From an uncultured Mycoplasmatales bacterium (lineage in GTDB: Bacteria > Bacillota_I > Bacilli_A > UBA3375), in NCBI GenBank assembly GCA_937936465.1, contig CALDDH010000009.1, positions 1-64,000 of the forward strand: DNA of 64,000 nucleotides, read 5' to 3'. The notes under the pieces are model-generated. The model was not told the DNA's origin and ran no database searches. It was given only the letters and a program-made list of their open reading frames with translations. The translations under genes were made by a program, and so were the position numbers. This document shows positions 55,079 to 64,000 of this stretch, one piece after another. The number at the start of each line of letters is the position of its first letter. Position 1 is the stretch's first letter.

Positions 55079-56807
55079 TCTCTTCTTCCTCCTTACCTTT
55101 TTGTGTTTCATAAATCTCTTTATAAACTTCACTGCTTTGAACTAATTCTTTATGTGTCCCAATTGCATCTATTTCTCCATCTTCTAAAACAATTATGCGG
55201 TCTAAGTCAATTACAGATGATATTTTTTGAGCAACAATAATTGTCATAACTCCACAAAGTTCATTGTTAATTGCTTCTTTAACTAATCTTTCACTTCGAG
55301 CATCTAGTGCTGATGTTGAATCATCTAAAATTAATAATTCAGGATTCTTAACTAATCCACGAGTAATTGAAAGACGTTGTTTTTGTCCACCTGAAAAGTT
55401 ATTTCCACGTTCTAATACTTCTGATTCAAAGTCACCATCTTTATCTTTAATAAAATCTAATGCTTGAGCTCTAGTAGCTGAAACTTCTATTTCTTCTTGG
55501 TTAGCACTTTGGTTCCCTTGTAAAATTGTATCTTTGATTGTTCCTGAGAAAATAAAGGCTTTTTGCAAGACAATTGAAACTTTATTAGTTAATGCATTAT
55601 GAGTATAGCTATCAATTGGTTGATCATTAATTAAAATTTGACCATCAGTTGAATCAAATAACCTTGGAATTAATTGCACTAAAGTTGATTTACCACTACC
55701 TGTTTTTCCAACTATTCCAATTTTCTCACCTTTATGAATAACAAATGAAATATCTTTTAGAGTATCTTCATCGGCATTTGGATATTTAAAGTTTACATTT
55801 TTCATTTCAAGTTTATTAATATGTTCAATTTCATCTTCACCATATTTAAATGTTGAATCTGTATCTAATACTTCATTTATTCTTTTAATTGATACAACTG
55901 CACGTGATACTGTCATCAGTAAGAATCCACCCATAACTAATGCATACATAATTTGCATTAAATAAGTAATGTACGATACTAATTCACCAACTAAAGAAAG
56001 ATCATCTACTGCCCACTGCGCTGTTAGGTAAATTGCAATTGCTGTAATAATATTAGCAACAAACATAAACCCAGGAATTACAACTGAAAAAGTTGTACCG
56101 ATTTTTATATACTTATCTGTTAATTGACCAACTCGGTCAGTAAATTTCTTTTTCTCTTTATCTTCAGCTACAAATGATTTAACTACTCTAACACCATCAA
56201 TGTTTTCCTTAACTACCGTGTTAATCTTATCAACATCTTTTTGTAACTTTGGAAATAATGGTCCCATTCTATATAGTGCAAAAGCCAATATAATTACAAC
56301 TACTACAATATATATAATAAGTGTCCACCACAATTGAGGAAATGCTAAAATAGCCATTACAAATGCTCCAAAAAATAATACCGGAATTCTTGCAACCATT
56401 GTTAAAGTCATCATTAAAAAGTTTTGAACTTGCGTTACATCATTGGTCATTCTTACAACAAGTGAACTTGATGAGAATTTTTCTATATCACCAAATGAAT
56501 ATGATTGAACTTGTCTAAAAGTATCCTCACGCATATCAGCACCAACTTTTTGGGCAACATTTGCAGCAAAGAATGTTGTGACAAGACCAGCAATTAGAGC
56601 TATCATTCCCCACATAATAAGTTGAAAACCATTAGTATAAACTTCCTCCATATTTGGAGTTATTTCACCAAGTTCATTTGTTTCATTTAATGCATTAATA
56701 ATATTTGAAATTAAATCAGGCTGAATTAATGTTGCAACAGTTGATATAACTACTAAGATTATTGCACTCATAAATTCTAATTTGTATCTATATAAATACT
56801 TTTTCAC
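55071..56807 (-). CDS. Heterodimeric ABC exporter subunit
   Basis: 578 residues with six membrane helices and a C-terminal ATPase: Walker A GKTGSGKST, signature NFSGGQKQR, Walker B LLILDDSTSALD, Gln in place of the H-loop His (IVAQKIS). Asp replaces the catalytic Glu after Walker B, so this subunit contributes the degenerate ATP site typical of heterodimeric exporters. It overlaps the TetR gene by 4 bases. Confidence 0.9.
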   Translation of the reverse strand: MKKYLYRYKLEFMSAIILVVISTVATLIQPDLISNIINALNETNELGEITPNMEEVYTNGFQLIMWGMIALIAGLVTTFFAANVAQKVGADMREDTFRQVQSYSFGDIEKFSSSSLVVRMTNDVTQVQNFLMMTLTMVARIPVLFFGAFVMAILAFPQLWWTLIIYIVVVVIILAFALYRMGPLFPKLQKDVDKINTVVKENIDGVRVVKSFVAEDKEKKKFTDRVGQLTDKYIKIGTTFSVVIPGFMFVANIITAIAIYLTAQWAVDDLSLVGELVSYITYLMQIMYALVMGGFLLMTVSRAVVSIKRINEVLDTDSTFKYGEDEIEHINKLEMKNVNFKYPNADEDTLKDISFVIHKGEKIGIVGKTGSGKSTLVQLIPRLFDSTDGQILINDQPIDSYTHNALTNKVSIVLQKAFIFSGTIKDTILQGNQSANQEEIEVSATRAQALDFIKDKDGDFESEVLERGNNFSGGQKQRLSITRGLVKNPELLILDDSTSALDARSERLVKEAINNELCGVMTIIVAQKISSVIDLDRIIVLEDGEIDAIGTHKELVQSSEVYKEIYETQKGKEEEENE

Positions 56808-57355
56808 ATTTCTCCTTTTCTAAGTGACTCATATGTTAATTTTGCTAAATCTTGAACATCTTTTGTTTTCAATTGTTTCTTTAAGTAATATTTTTCCATG
56901 GCCAAATAAAAAATTGGTCCATTTAAAAGTGCAATGAAAATATTTAACTCAATATTTTCAAGAGTATAATCTGTTGCAATTAAGATATTACATTTATCAA
57001 TAAAATTTTGATTTAATTTTTTTAAATGATCTTTACTAGTTTTATTGACAAAACTTGCCTCACAATTATGTTTAATAAAGATTGTTTTCTCAATATTTTT
57101 AACAAATGATAAATAATATCTTTCAATTAATTTTGCTAAATCACCTTCTAAAATAAATTGATCATGTAAATCATCAACTATTTTAACAAACAAAGAATTT
57201 AAAATGTCTTCTTTACTATTAACATGGTAATAAATGGCTGATTTAGTGCAATTTAATTCATCAGCAATTTTACTAATAGAAACGTTGTCTAAACCTTGTT
57301 TGTTAATTATTTTAAAAGTCGTATTTAATATATCTACTTTACTTAATTTCAACAC
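56804..57355 (-). CDS. TetR-family transcriptional regulator
   Basis: 183 residues. N-terminal helix-turn-helix (NVSISKIADELNCTKSAIYYHVNSKEDIL) typical of TetR. The start may be GTG 57355 or the next codon, TTG 57352, which is better spaced after GGAGG. First gene of the operon with the two ABC exporter subunits, so it is probably their ligand-released repressor. A GAACGTTC palindrome at the transcription start is a likely operator. Confidence 0.9.
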   Translation of the reverse strand: MLKLSKVDILNTTFKIINKQGLDNVSISKIADELNCTKSAIYYHVNSKEDILNSLFVKIVDDLHDQFILEGDLAKLIERYYLSFVKNIEKTIFIKHNCEASFVNKTSKDHLKKLNQNFIDKCNILIATDYTLENIELNIFIALLNGPIFYLAMEKYYLKKQLKTKDVQDLAKLTYESLRKGEM

Positions 57356-57365
57356 TTATCCTCCT

Positions 57366-57409
57366 GAACGTTCGTTAAGTATTTTATCATAATTATTATT
57401 ATATTTCAA
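57366..57409 (-). promoter_or_regulatory. Promoter and likely TetR operator of the exporter operon
   Basis: TTGAAA (57404-57409), 17-base spacer, TAAAAT (57381-57386); the perfect palindrome GAACGTTC at 57366-57373 lies at the expected start of transcription, between promoter and ribosome site. Confidence 0.6.
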
Positions 57410-57480
57410 GTATTTTTATATAAAAATGATTCAATTTTATTTAATAAATAAAATGAATAACCTATTATTATATATTACAT

Positions 57481-58965
57481 TTAAATTAGTTCAGCAATTA
57501 GTTCTTTTGTATATTTACTTTTTGGTTTATTAAATATATCATTTGTTAATCCTACTTCAATCAAATTACCAGATTTAATAACTGCAACACGATCTGATAT
57601 ATTTTCAACTAATTTTAAATCATGCTCAATAAATATAATTGTTAAATTTGTTTTTTCTTTAATAATTAATAAATACTCAATTATGATATTTTGAATTTTT
57701 TGATCCAAGGAACTAAATATTTCATCTGCTATTAATATTTTTGGTTTTAAAATAAGTGCTCTAATTATTACAACCCTTTGAAGCTCTCCACCTGACAATT
57801 GATTTGGAAACTTATTTAAATGATCTTTATTTAAGCCAAACTTCAATAGCATTGATTTAACCTCTGACTTATAATCGTTCTGATTATCTTTTTTTAAATA
57901 GCTTTCTTCAATTATTTGTTTTATTTTCATCTTTGGATTAACCGCATCATAAGGATTTTGAAAAATCAATTGAATGTCTGAAAAGATTATTTGTCTTGCT
58001 TGCTTAGTCATCTTTTGATTAATTATTTTATTTCGATATATTATTTGACCGGTTGAAGTTTGCATGCCAAAAATATTTTTAACAAGCGAAGTTTTCCCAC
58101 CACCACTTTCTCCAATAATAGATAAGATTTCATTATCAAAAATTTTTAAATTAATATTTTCTAAATTATTTAATCTTTTTTTATTTTGATAAACAAAACT
58201 ACCGAAATCTTTAAACTCTAAAATAGTTACTGGCTCTGTTAAGTTTTTTACTTTTTTTATATAATTTATTGGGTAAATAGAATTTAAATCTTTAAAATTT
58301 ATATTAATAATCTCACTGTTTTTCAAATGAATAAAACGATCACCAAGATTTTTTGCAACAAATAAGTCATGTGTTATAAGTAACAATGTAAATTGATATT
58401 TTTTTTGTAATCTTTTTAATAAATCTAATATTTGCTTTTGAACAATATTATCTAAACCAGTTGTTGGCTCATCTGCTATTAATAACTTTGGTTTACAAAG
58501 TAAAATTATAGCTAACATAATCCTTTGAGCCATCCCTTCAGAAAGTTGATGCATATATAATTTACCAACTTTTTGAATATTTAAATCAACTTCTTTTAAA
58601 CAATTGGTTATTATTTGTTCATATTCATTTTTCGGATATTTATTCGCCTTTAAAACAACTTTAATTTGTGTTTCAATATTGACAACTGGATTAAGCATTA
58701 TACGAGGATTTTGTAATAAGATTAATATATTAGGATTTGGCTTCCCCAAGAAAGAATGACCATTATAAGCATCTGACTTTGATGATATAATGTAGCTTTT
58801 GTGTAAAGTATTACTTATTGCTTTTGCAATAAGTGTTTTACCTTGCCCACTATCTGCGACAAGACAAAGTATTTCACTTTCATATATATCAATATTAATA
58901 TTATCTAATAAAATTTTTTTTTCAATAGTTATTTTTAAACAGTTAATATTCATTAATTTATTCAT
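57481..58965 (-). CDS. Oligopeptide ABC transporter ATPase, fused OppD-OppF type
   Basis: 494 residues holding two ATPase domains. Domain 1 (1-235): Walker A ADSGQGKT, signature LSEGMAQRI, Walker B LLIADEPTTGLD. Domain 2 (250-494): Walker A GESGGGKT, signature LSGGELQRV, Walker B ILIADEIFSSLD. It replaces separate oppD and oppF genes. The start overlaps the oppC stop by 8 bases. Domain 1's LSEGM and the compact size are slightly unusual. Confidence 0.9.
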   Translation of the reverse strand: MNKLMNINCLKITIEKKILLDNINIDIYESEILCLVADSGQGKTLIAKAISNTLHKSYIISSKSDAYNGHSFLGKPNPNILILLQNPRIMLNPVVNIETQIKVVLKANKYPKNEYEQIITNCLKEVDLNIQKVGKLYMHQLSEGMAQRIMLAIILLCKPKLLIADEPTTGLDNIVQKQILDLLKRLQKKYQFTLLLITHDLFVAKNLGDRFIHLKNSEIININFKDLNSIYPINYIKKVKNLTEPVTILEFKDFGSFVYQNKKRLNNLENINLKIFDNEILSIIGESGGGKTSLVKNIFGMQTSTGQIIYRNKIINQKMTKQARQIIFSDIQLIFQNPYDAVNPKMKIKQIIEESYLKKDNQNDYKSEVKSMLLKFGLNKDHLNKFPNQLSGGELQRVVIIRALILKPKILIADEIFSSLDQKIQNIIIEYLLIIKEKTNLTIIFIEHDLKLVENISDRVAVIKSGNLIEVGLTNDIFNKPKSKYTKELIAELI

Positions 58966-59908
58966 CTTTACTCCTTATTAAATCAATAGAAACTGAACGT
59001 TTTAATCCTTCAGATATTAAATGTAAACTTAGGGTAATTAAACAGAGCATTAAAACTGGAATAATCATCATATAAAAGTGATATTGATAATCAAAAATAG
59101 CTTGATTTAACAGTGTTCCTAAAGAAGGGATAGGAAGTTGGATTCCTAGTCCTAGAAATGAAATTGATGCTTCATATAAAATTATGTAAGGAATAAAAAA
59201 GATAATTGACATAAACACATATGGAAGTAAGCTTGGAATAATATGCCTCCTAATAATATATAAATTACTCATCCCAAGTAATTTACTATTCATAATATAT
59301 CCTTTTGATTTAATTTGTAAAACTTGAACTCTGATTAAACGATAAATAAATGTCCAACTTGAAATAATTAAACCAAACATTAAACTTTTAACTCCTGGTC
59401 CAAACATCCCAATCATCAGGATTATCCAAATAATAGTTGGTACACCATTTAACACAAGTGCAACTTTTTGTAAAACTATTCCGATATAACCTTGATAGTA
59501 ACCTGAAATAATTCCTAAAATTAAGCCAATTAAAACTTGAGTTAATACAACAATCAGTGCAAATAATAATGAAACTAGTGTTCCAACCATTATTCTGACA
59601 AATTGATCTCGACCAAATTGATCTGTTCCAAAGTAAAAATATTTACCATCAGGAACTTGAGCACTTGCATATAAATCTTCTCCTTCAACAACTCCATCAG
59701 CAATATGAAAATACTCAAGTACTGGAATTTTTGGAGGAAGATAGGTATATTGTGGTTGTTGGTAATCTCCAATTAGATTTTTCCCAGTAGTTCCATCAGC
59801 TTCAGTGTAAGCATTGTGGTATGTAGAAATAAATGGTGCTGCAATTGCAATAATTAAAATACTTAAAAAGATAATCAGACCACTCATTAAAAATTTATTT
59901 TTAAGCAT
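58958..59908 (-). CDS. oppC: Oligopeptide ABC transporter permease OppC
   Basis: 316 residues, six membrane helices, a ~60-residue extracellular loop after helix 1 with FYFGTDQFGRDQFVRIM, the OppC hallmark, and the EAA-like loop (NSKLLGMSNLYIIRRHIIPS). Overlaps oppB by 8 bases. Confidence 0.94.
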   Translation of the reverse strand: MLKNKFLMSGLIIFLSILIIAIAAPFISTYHNAYTEADGTTGKNLIGDYQQPQYTYLPPKIPVLEYFHIADGVVEGEDLYASAQVPDGKYFYFGTDQFGRDQFVRIMVGTLVSLLFALIVVLTQVLIGLILGIISGYYQGYIGIVLQKVALVLNGVPTIIWIILMIGMFGPGVKSLMFGLIISSWTFIYRLIRVQVLQIKSKGYIMNSKLLGMSNLYIIRRHIIPSLLPYVFMSIIFFIPYIILYEASISFLGLGIQLPIPSLGTLLNQAIFDYQYHFYMMIIPVLMLCLITLSLHLISEGLKRSVSIDLIRSKDE

Positions 59909-60887
59909 CTTTGCTCCCTATCAAACTAATTCTTGGATCTAATTTAGCATACAATATATCAATAAAGAAATAAATGATCAAAATTTGCAAGGACATAAAA
60001 ATGATAATCGCTAATGTCATATATGTATCTTGGCCTAAAAGTGAAGCTGATAATACTTTACTCATGCCTGGAATATTGAAAATTAATTCAACACCAAGTG
60101 ACCCAGCTGTTACCATAATAAATAAAGGACCTAGGATTGTTAATAAATCAAGTACAATATTTTTCAAATAATATTTACAGATTAATTGTAGCTTACTTAT
60201 ATTAATTGATTTAACAAATACAATATATTCTTGATCAATTATATCATTCATTTTACTGCTGACTATTTTAGTTATTTGTGCTGATATTAAAATGACTAAA
60301 GATATAATTGGTAATATCAAACTAGATACTTGCTGATTATTATACATTGCTGGAAATATATTATGATTAATAGCAAATGTTGTTTGTAAAAAGATTGCAA
60401 CAATAAACATTGGAATGCTTATTCCTAATAAAATAAATATTGAGATAATTATTTTAACTACTTTAGATTTATTAAGTGCAAAAATAAAACCTAAAATAAT
60501 TCCTAAAATTGTTCCAATAAGAAGTGAAATATAACCTAATATTAGCGTGACTGGATACCTTGATTTCATAACGCCACTTACTTCTTGATCAAAAACAAAT
60601 GAATATCCAAAATCAAATCCAAAAAGATTATCATCTTTACTTTCTTGATCTATTGTTATTAGACCTTCTAAGCCAATAATATTAAAGATATAATCAAAAT
60701 ATTGAACACTAATTGGCCGATCAAAACCATATTGATGATCTATTTGTTCTTTTTGCGCTGGCAATAACTTATCAAATTCACTATATGTTTTTTGATCTAT
60801 CCAATGTAAAGAAAAAAATGATATTGTAATTATAAACCACAGTATAATCATCATACTTAAAAATCTTTTAATTATATATTTAAACAT
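59901..60887 (-). CDS. oppB: Oligopeptide ABC transporter permease OppB
   Basis: 328 residues, six membrane helices. N-terminal FKYIIKRFLSMMIILWFIIT, extracellular YGFDRPISVQYF and the EAA loop (VKSINISKLQLICKYYLKNI). First permease gene, 21 bases after oppA. Confidence 0.94.
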   Translation of the reverse strand: MFKYIIKRFLSMMIILWFIITISFFSLHWIDQKTYSEFDKLLPAQKEQIDHQYGFDRPISVQYFDYIFNIIGLEGLITIDQESKDDNLFGFDFGYSFVFDQEVSGVMKSRYPVTLILGYISLLIGTILGIILGFIFALNKSKVVKIIISIFILLGISIPMFIVAIFLQTTFAINHNIFPAMYNNQQVSSLILPIISLVILISAQITKIVSSKMNDIIDQEYIVFVKSINISKLQLICKYYLKNIVLDLLTILGPLFIMVTAGSLGVELIFNIPGMSKVLSASLLGQDTYMTLAIIIFMSLQILIIYFFIDILYAKLDPRISLIGSKDA

Positions 60888-60908
60888 TTAATCCCCCAAC
60901 TATATGTT

Positions 60909-62510
60909 TTATTTTAAATGAATATATTTGTGTGAAATGATCATCACCAAATCTTCAGGCATCACATATTTATAATTAACTAAATATGGAATATTCTCCT
61001 GGTATATCGGAATGACTACTGCATCTTCTAAAACTATTTTTTCAAGCTGAGCAAACATTTCAAATCTTTTTTCAATATCTTGTTCTTGAGATGCTTGTTT
61101 ATATATTTCATCAAATTCAGGATTAATATACCTAGAAATATTTATATAATCTATTGCTTCTGATTCCCATTGACTAAGATATGTTTCTGGATCAAGGTAA
61201 TCAGCTCCCCAACTTGATAGTACCATATCAAAATTACCAATTCTTTTATCTTCAACGAATATATTATGAGGTTTAATTACTATATCAATGTTAATACCAT
61301 ATTCCTGTTTATAAAAAGCTTCAATCACTTGAGCTACATTGATTGATAATTCATTATCAGATATTAAAAAGCTAATTTCAATTTGATTTCGACTTTCATA
61401 TCCCATTTGATCCATATATTTATCAAAATGATAATCAGCTTTTTTTTTGTCATAAAGAATATAATCATCATCAGCATAATCACGGTATTCAACCCCATAA
61501 AAATCACCTACAAAGTCATCTGGAACTAAATAATTAACTTCTAAATTCATCCCTGCATAAACGCTGTCATTAATAATTGTTCGATTTAATCCATAAGCCA
61601 TGGCTAGTCTTAAATCTTTATTATTGAAAATACTATCTTCAGATGTATTTAAATATAGGCTATATATATAACCAGTCAAATGATCATGAAGCTCTGAATT
61701 ATCTTTATTTGCCTCATAATAATTGGGATTTTGGATAGTTGTATAATCATATTCACCAGCTTGATAACCTTGGTAATTCATCTCCAAGTCATTACTAACT
61801 TTATAAATTATTTGGTTTAAGTCTACATGTTCTTGATCATAATATAAAGGCGCTTTATCAAGAACTATTTCATAACTTTTATCATATGAACTTGGATAGA
61901 AAGGTCCATTATAATACATATATTGATTACTAGTTGCATAATCATATTGATATTTTAAATATGCTGATTCTGGTTGTGGATAAAATAAAGGAAAGGCTAA
62001 TAGTGATTCAAAATATTGAGCAGGGTGATCAAGTCTTATTTCTAAAGTATAATCATCAATTGCTTCAATCCCCAATTGGTCGACTTCTTTTTCTTTAGCA
62101 ATGATTTCTGATCCATTTTCGATAATAGAAAAGATATAACTATATTCACTATTAACTTCCAAAGTTCTTCGCCATGAAAAAACAAAATCACTTGCAGTTA
62201 CATGTCCTTTTGTATTACCTTGGTAGTCATACCAATATGCATCTTCCCTTAATTTAATTGTATATGTTAATCCATCAGAACTAACACTTATATCTGTTGC
62301 TAAACCATATACAACATTACCTTCTGAGTTAACCTCTGTTAAACCTTGATAAATATCTGTAAAAAACTGCATACTGTAACTATAGTATGCATGAGAAATA
62401 TCCAATCCTTCAATTTCTTTAGAAGGGTAAACAAAAGATAAATTATCTTCTTTTTGGCAACCAGATAAAAAGATTATTAAAAATGTGATTATTAAAAATA
62501 TTTTTTTCAT
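60909..62510 (-). CDS. oppA: Oligopeptide-binding lipoprotein OppA
   Basis: 533 residues. Lipoprotein signal peptide with lipobox LSGC (Cys18) before KEDNLSF. Class C solute-binding fold: LREDAYWYDYQGNTKGHVTA and SDFVFSWRRTLEV, followed by LAMAYGLNRTIINDSVYAG. Captures extracellular peptides for the OppBC-ATPase importer. First gene of the opp operon, 15 bases after a YihY-type gene. Confidence 0.93.
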   Translation of the reverse strand: MKKIFLIITFLIIFLSGCQKEDNLSFVYPSKEIEGLDISHAYYSYSMQFFTDIYQGLTEVNSEGNVVYGLATDISVSSDGLTYTIKLREDAYWYDYQGNTKGHVTASDFVFSWRRTLEVNSEYSYIFSIIENGSEIIAKEKEVDQLGIEAIDDYTLEIRLDHPAQYFESLLAFPLFYPQPESAYLKYQYDYATSNQYMYYNGPFYPSSYDKSYEIVLDKAPLYYDQEHVDLNQIIYKVSNDLEMNYQGYQAGEYDYTTIQNPNYYEANKDNSELHDHLTGYIYSLYLNTSEDSIFNNKDLRLAMAYGLNRTIINDSVYAGMNLEVNYLVPDDFVGDFYGVEYRDYADDDYILYDKKKADYHFDKYMDQMGYESRNQIEISFLISDNELSINVAQVIEAFYKQEYGINIDIVIKPHNIFVEDKRIGNFDMVLSSWGADYLDPETYLSQWESEAIDYINISRYINPEFDEIYKQASQEQDIEKRFEMFAQLEKIVLEDAVVIPIYQENIPYLVNYKYVMPEDLVMIISHKYIHLK

Positions 62511-62525
62511 AATTATTAACTCCGA

Positions 62526-63344
62526 TCATTGATCTTTTTGAAAATTATAAATTTGTGCATTTAAGCGAATTGATGAAACAATTATTTGACTTAAAATATA
62601 AAACCATAATAAGAATAATAAATACTTTGCTGATGATCCATAAATAATATCATATGTATTTAAATTTGATAAATAAACTTCATAGTAATATGAGGCAATC
62701 ATGAATCCTACTGTTGACAAAATTACACCAGGTAAAATAGAAATATATGAAACTTTTACATGTGGTAATATTTTATAAGTAATTGAAAACATAGCGAATA
62801 GAACTAAGATTGTTAATAAATATTTAATTCGTAAAATTTGATCTATAATATCAACAATAAATAAATTATTCATTAGATTATCTTCAATGATTATACGTAA
62901 TAATTGACCTAAATATAAAATTAAACCAATAAAAATAGCAAGGAAAATAATCGATATAAACAAAAGAATTGAGATCAATACTTTCTTCCATAATTTTCTT
63001 GCTACAGTTACTAAATATAAATCATCTGTAATTTCCATTAAGTTTCTAATATTAGTGGATATAGTTAAAAAGATAATCAGAATAATGAAAATATTTAGTA
63101 TTAAATTGTTGTTTAAAATATCAATTGTTAATTTACTATAAAATTCTTGTAATTGCTCTGGTGCATATGTAAAATTACTGCTTTGTTCAATTAAAAATTG
63201 ATTTGGAATAAAACTAAATAAGATATTAATGAATATTATTGCTGGAAAGGTAATGAACACTAATGAAAATGCTAGAGATTTAGCTTTTTGTTCATGACGC
63301 ATTGCTGAATATCCTTTAATATATCTTTCAATAAATTCTTTCAT
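62526..63344 (-). CDS. YihY/BrkB (RBN)-family membrane protein
   Basis: 272 residues with six membrane helices, an opening Lys/Arg-rich helix (MKEFIERYIKGYSAMRHEQK), SLAFSLVFITFPAIIF and a C-terminal LLFLLWFYILSQIIVSSIRLNAQI, the hallmark of the YihY family. Once misnamed ribonuclease BN; the function is unknown. Starts with AAAGGGG upstream. Confidence 0.88.
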   Translation of the reverse strand: MKEFIERYIKGYSAMRHEQKAKSLAFSLVFITFPAIIFINILFSFIPNQFLIEQSSNFTYAPEQLQEFYSKLTIDILNNNLILNIFIILIIFLTISTNIRNLMEITDDLYLVTVARKLWKKVLISILLFISIIFLAIFIGLILYLGQLLRIIIEDNLMNNLFIVDIIDQILRIKYLLTILVLFAMFSITYKILPHVKVSYISILPGVILSTVGFMIASYYYEVYLSNLNTYDIIYGSSAKYLLFLLWFYILSQIIVSSIRLNAQIYNFQKDQ

Positions 63345-63372
63345 TTTACCCCTTTATTACTTAGTTTAGTTA

Positions 63373-64000
63373 TTAATTGATTAAATCACCATATAAACTA
63401 AATGATTTAGCATCATTTATTTTAACTTGTACAATTTGACCTGTTAATTCTTTTGTAGATTCAAAATGAACTAACTTAAGTCCTTCTGAATATCCGGCAT
63501 AAACTAATTGATTTTTTTTACTAGGTCCATCAACTAAAACATTAACTACTTGACCGATAATATGATCATTGTTTACTTGAGCATAGTGATTAACTAATTT
63601 ATTTAATTTTTGTAACCTAGCTTTTTTTATTTCTAAAGAAATATTATCTTCCATCACAGCTGCAGGTGTTCCTTCTCTTGGTGAATAAACAAATGTATAT
63701 GCAGTATCATACTTGCAGTACTCATACAAACTTAATGTGTCTTCAAATTGCTCTTCTGTTTCATTAGGGTATCCAACAATAATATCTGTTGTAAACACAA
63801 CACCTGGGATCTTTTTCTTTATTTGATCAAATAGCTTTAAATATTTTTCTCTTGTATAACTTCGACCCATTATTTTCAGAATTTGATCATTACCTGATTG
63901 AACCGGCAAATGAACATGAGACATGATATTATCATATTTAGCTATTACATCGATTAATTCTTCTTCAAAATCCCAAGGGTGAGATGTCGTAAACCGAATA
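63373..64000 (-). CDS. miaB: tRNA-2-methylthio-N6-dimethylallyladenosine synthase MiaB (3' part)
   Basis: ~209 C-terminal residues; the gene continues beyond the window (frame open to 64000). Radical-SAM core end (TSHPWDFEEELID, HLPVQSGNDQILKIMGRSYT, DIIVGYPNETEEQF, YSPREGTPAA) followed by the TRAM domain (about the last 60 residues). The HLPVQSG and MGRxYT motifs indicate MiaB and not MtaB. Adds a methylthio group to i6A37 of tRNAs. Confidence 0.94.
   Translation of the reverse strand, partial: IRFTTSHPWDFEEELIDVIAKYDNIMSHVHLPVQSGNDQILKIMGRSYTREKYLKLFDQIKKKIPGVVFTTDIIVGYPNETEEQFEDTLSLYEYCKYDTAYTFVYSPREGTPAAVMEDNISLEIKKARLQKLNKLVNHYAQVNNDHIIGQVVNVLVDGPSKKNQLVYAGYSEGLKLVHFESTKELTGQIVQVKINDAKSFSLYGDLIN

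Noticed and set aside
1-64000. tRNA or rRNA genes
   Set aside because: I looked for cloverleaf-like GGTTC-type arms and conserved rRNA blocks in the gaps between genes and saw none; a tRNA scan would be decisive.

Overview
The window comes from a very AT-rich, low-GC Gram-positive type bacterium (Bacillota or a wall-bearing relative of the Mollicutes). Supporting signs are strong Shine-Dalgarno sites, TTGACA/TATAAT-like promoters, core genes in Gram-positive order (ftsH-hpt-tilS-divIC, comEA-comEC, acpS, trxA, uvrC, tmcAL) and use of TGA as a stop (tilS ends in TGA overlapping the hpt start). The species cannot be named from the sequence.

Layout. 0-5.3 kb: a partial secreted protein, IS and gene relics, a dispersed 37-bp repeat, and an OmpR-type two-component system with a clear 11-bp-phased box array facing two small genes. 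5.3-13.1 kb: two adjacent secreted-peptide/ABC clusters, the first of lactococcin-972 type, bounded by direct repeats that include the 3' end of a dihydrofolate-reductase-like gene. 13.2-17.4 kb: map, an MFS transporter and cstA, which has a structured attenuator-like leader. 17.4-20.9 kb: a helicase-nuclease and a graveyard of fragments of fruK, a C5 DNA methyltransferase and a second, decayed cas13a. 20.9-24.3 kb: a second lactococcin-972-like locus with a signal peptidase.

24.4-31.7 kb is the centrepiece: a type VI-A CRISPR-Cas system. On the minus strand it runs cas1-cas2-array (7 repeats)-cas13a-second array (5 repeats), with a dead IS3 element between cas13a and the second array. Both HEPN RNase motifs of Cas13a (RN-x3-H) are intact, both arrays have the same promoter-bearing leader, and repeats decay away from the leader. 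About 3 kb away (33.7-34.75 kb) is a stand-alone Abi/AbiF-like HEPN protein with the same RN-x3-H motif. It is preceded by a perfect promoter, an ~80-nt structured small RNA and an intrinsic terminator, which is the layout of an RNA-protein toxin-antitoxin module. An intact Cas13a, a Cas13a relic and an AbiF-like HEPN-RNA pair therefore lie within 15 kb.

34.8-64 kb is mostly core genome: a drug/metabolite exporter, fetAB, uvrC, trxA, acpS, comEC, comEA, tmcAL, a glycolipid-type glycosyltransferase, a secreted serine protease, a cysteine desulfidase-like enzyme, ftsH-hpt-tilS-divIC, a heterodimeric ABC exporter with its TetR regulator, a complete Opp operon with fused ATPases, a YihY-type membrane protein and the 3' part of miaB. 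Two accessory insertions (8.2-12.6 kb and 44.6-45.4 kb) are flanked by partial copies of the 3' end of a neighbouring gene, suggesting insertion-duplication by recombination, possibly of DNA taken up through the competence machinery encoded here.
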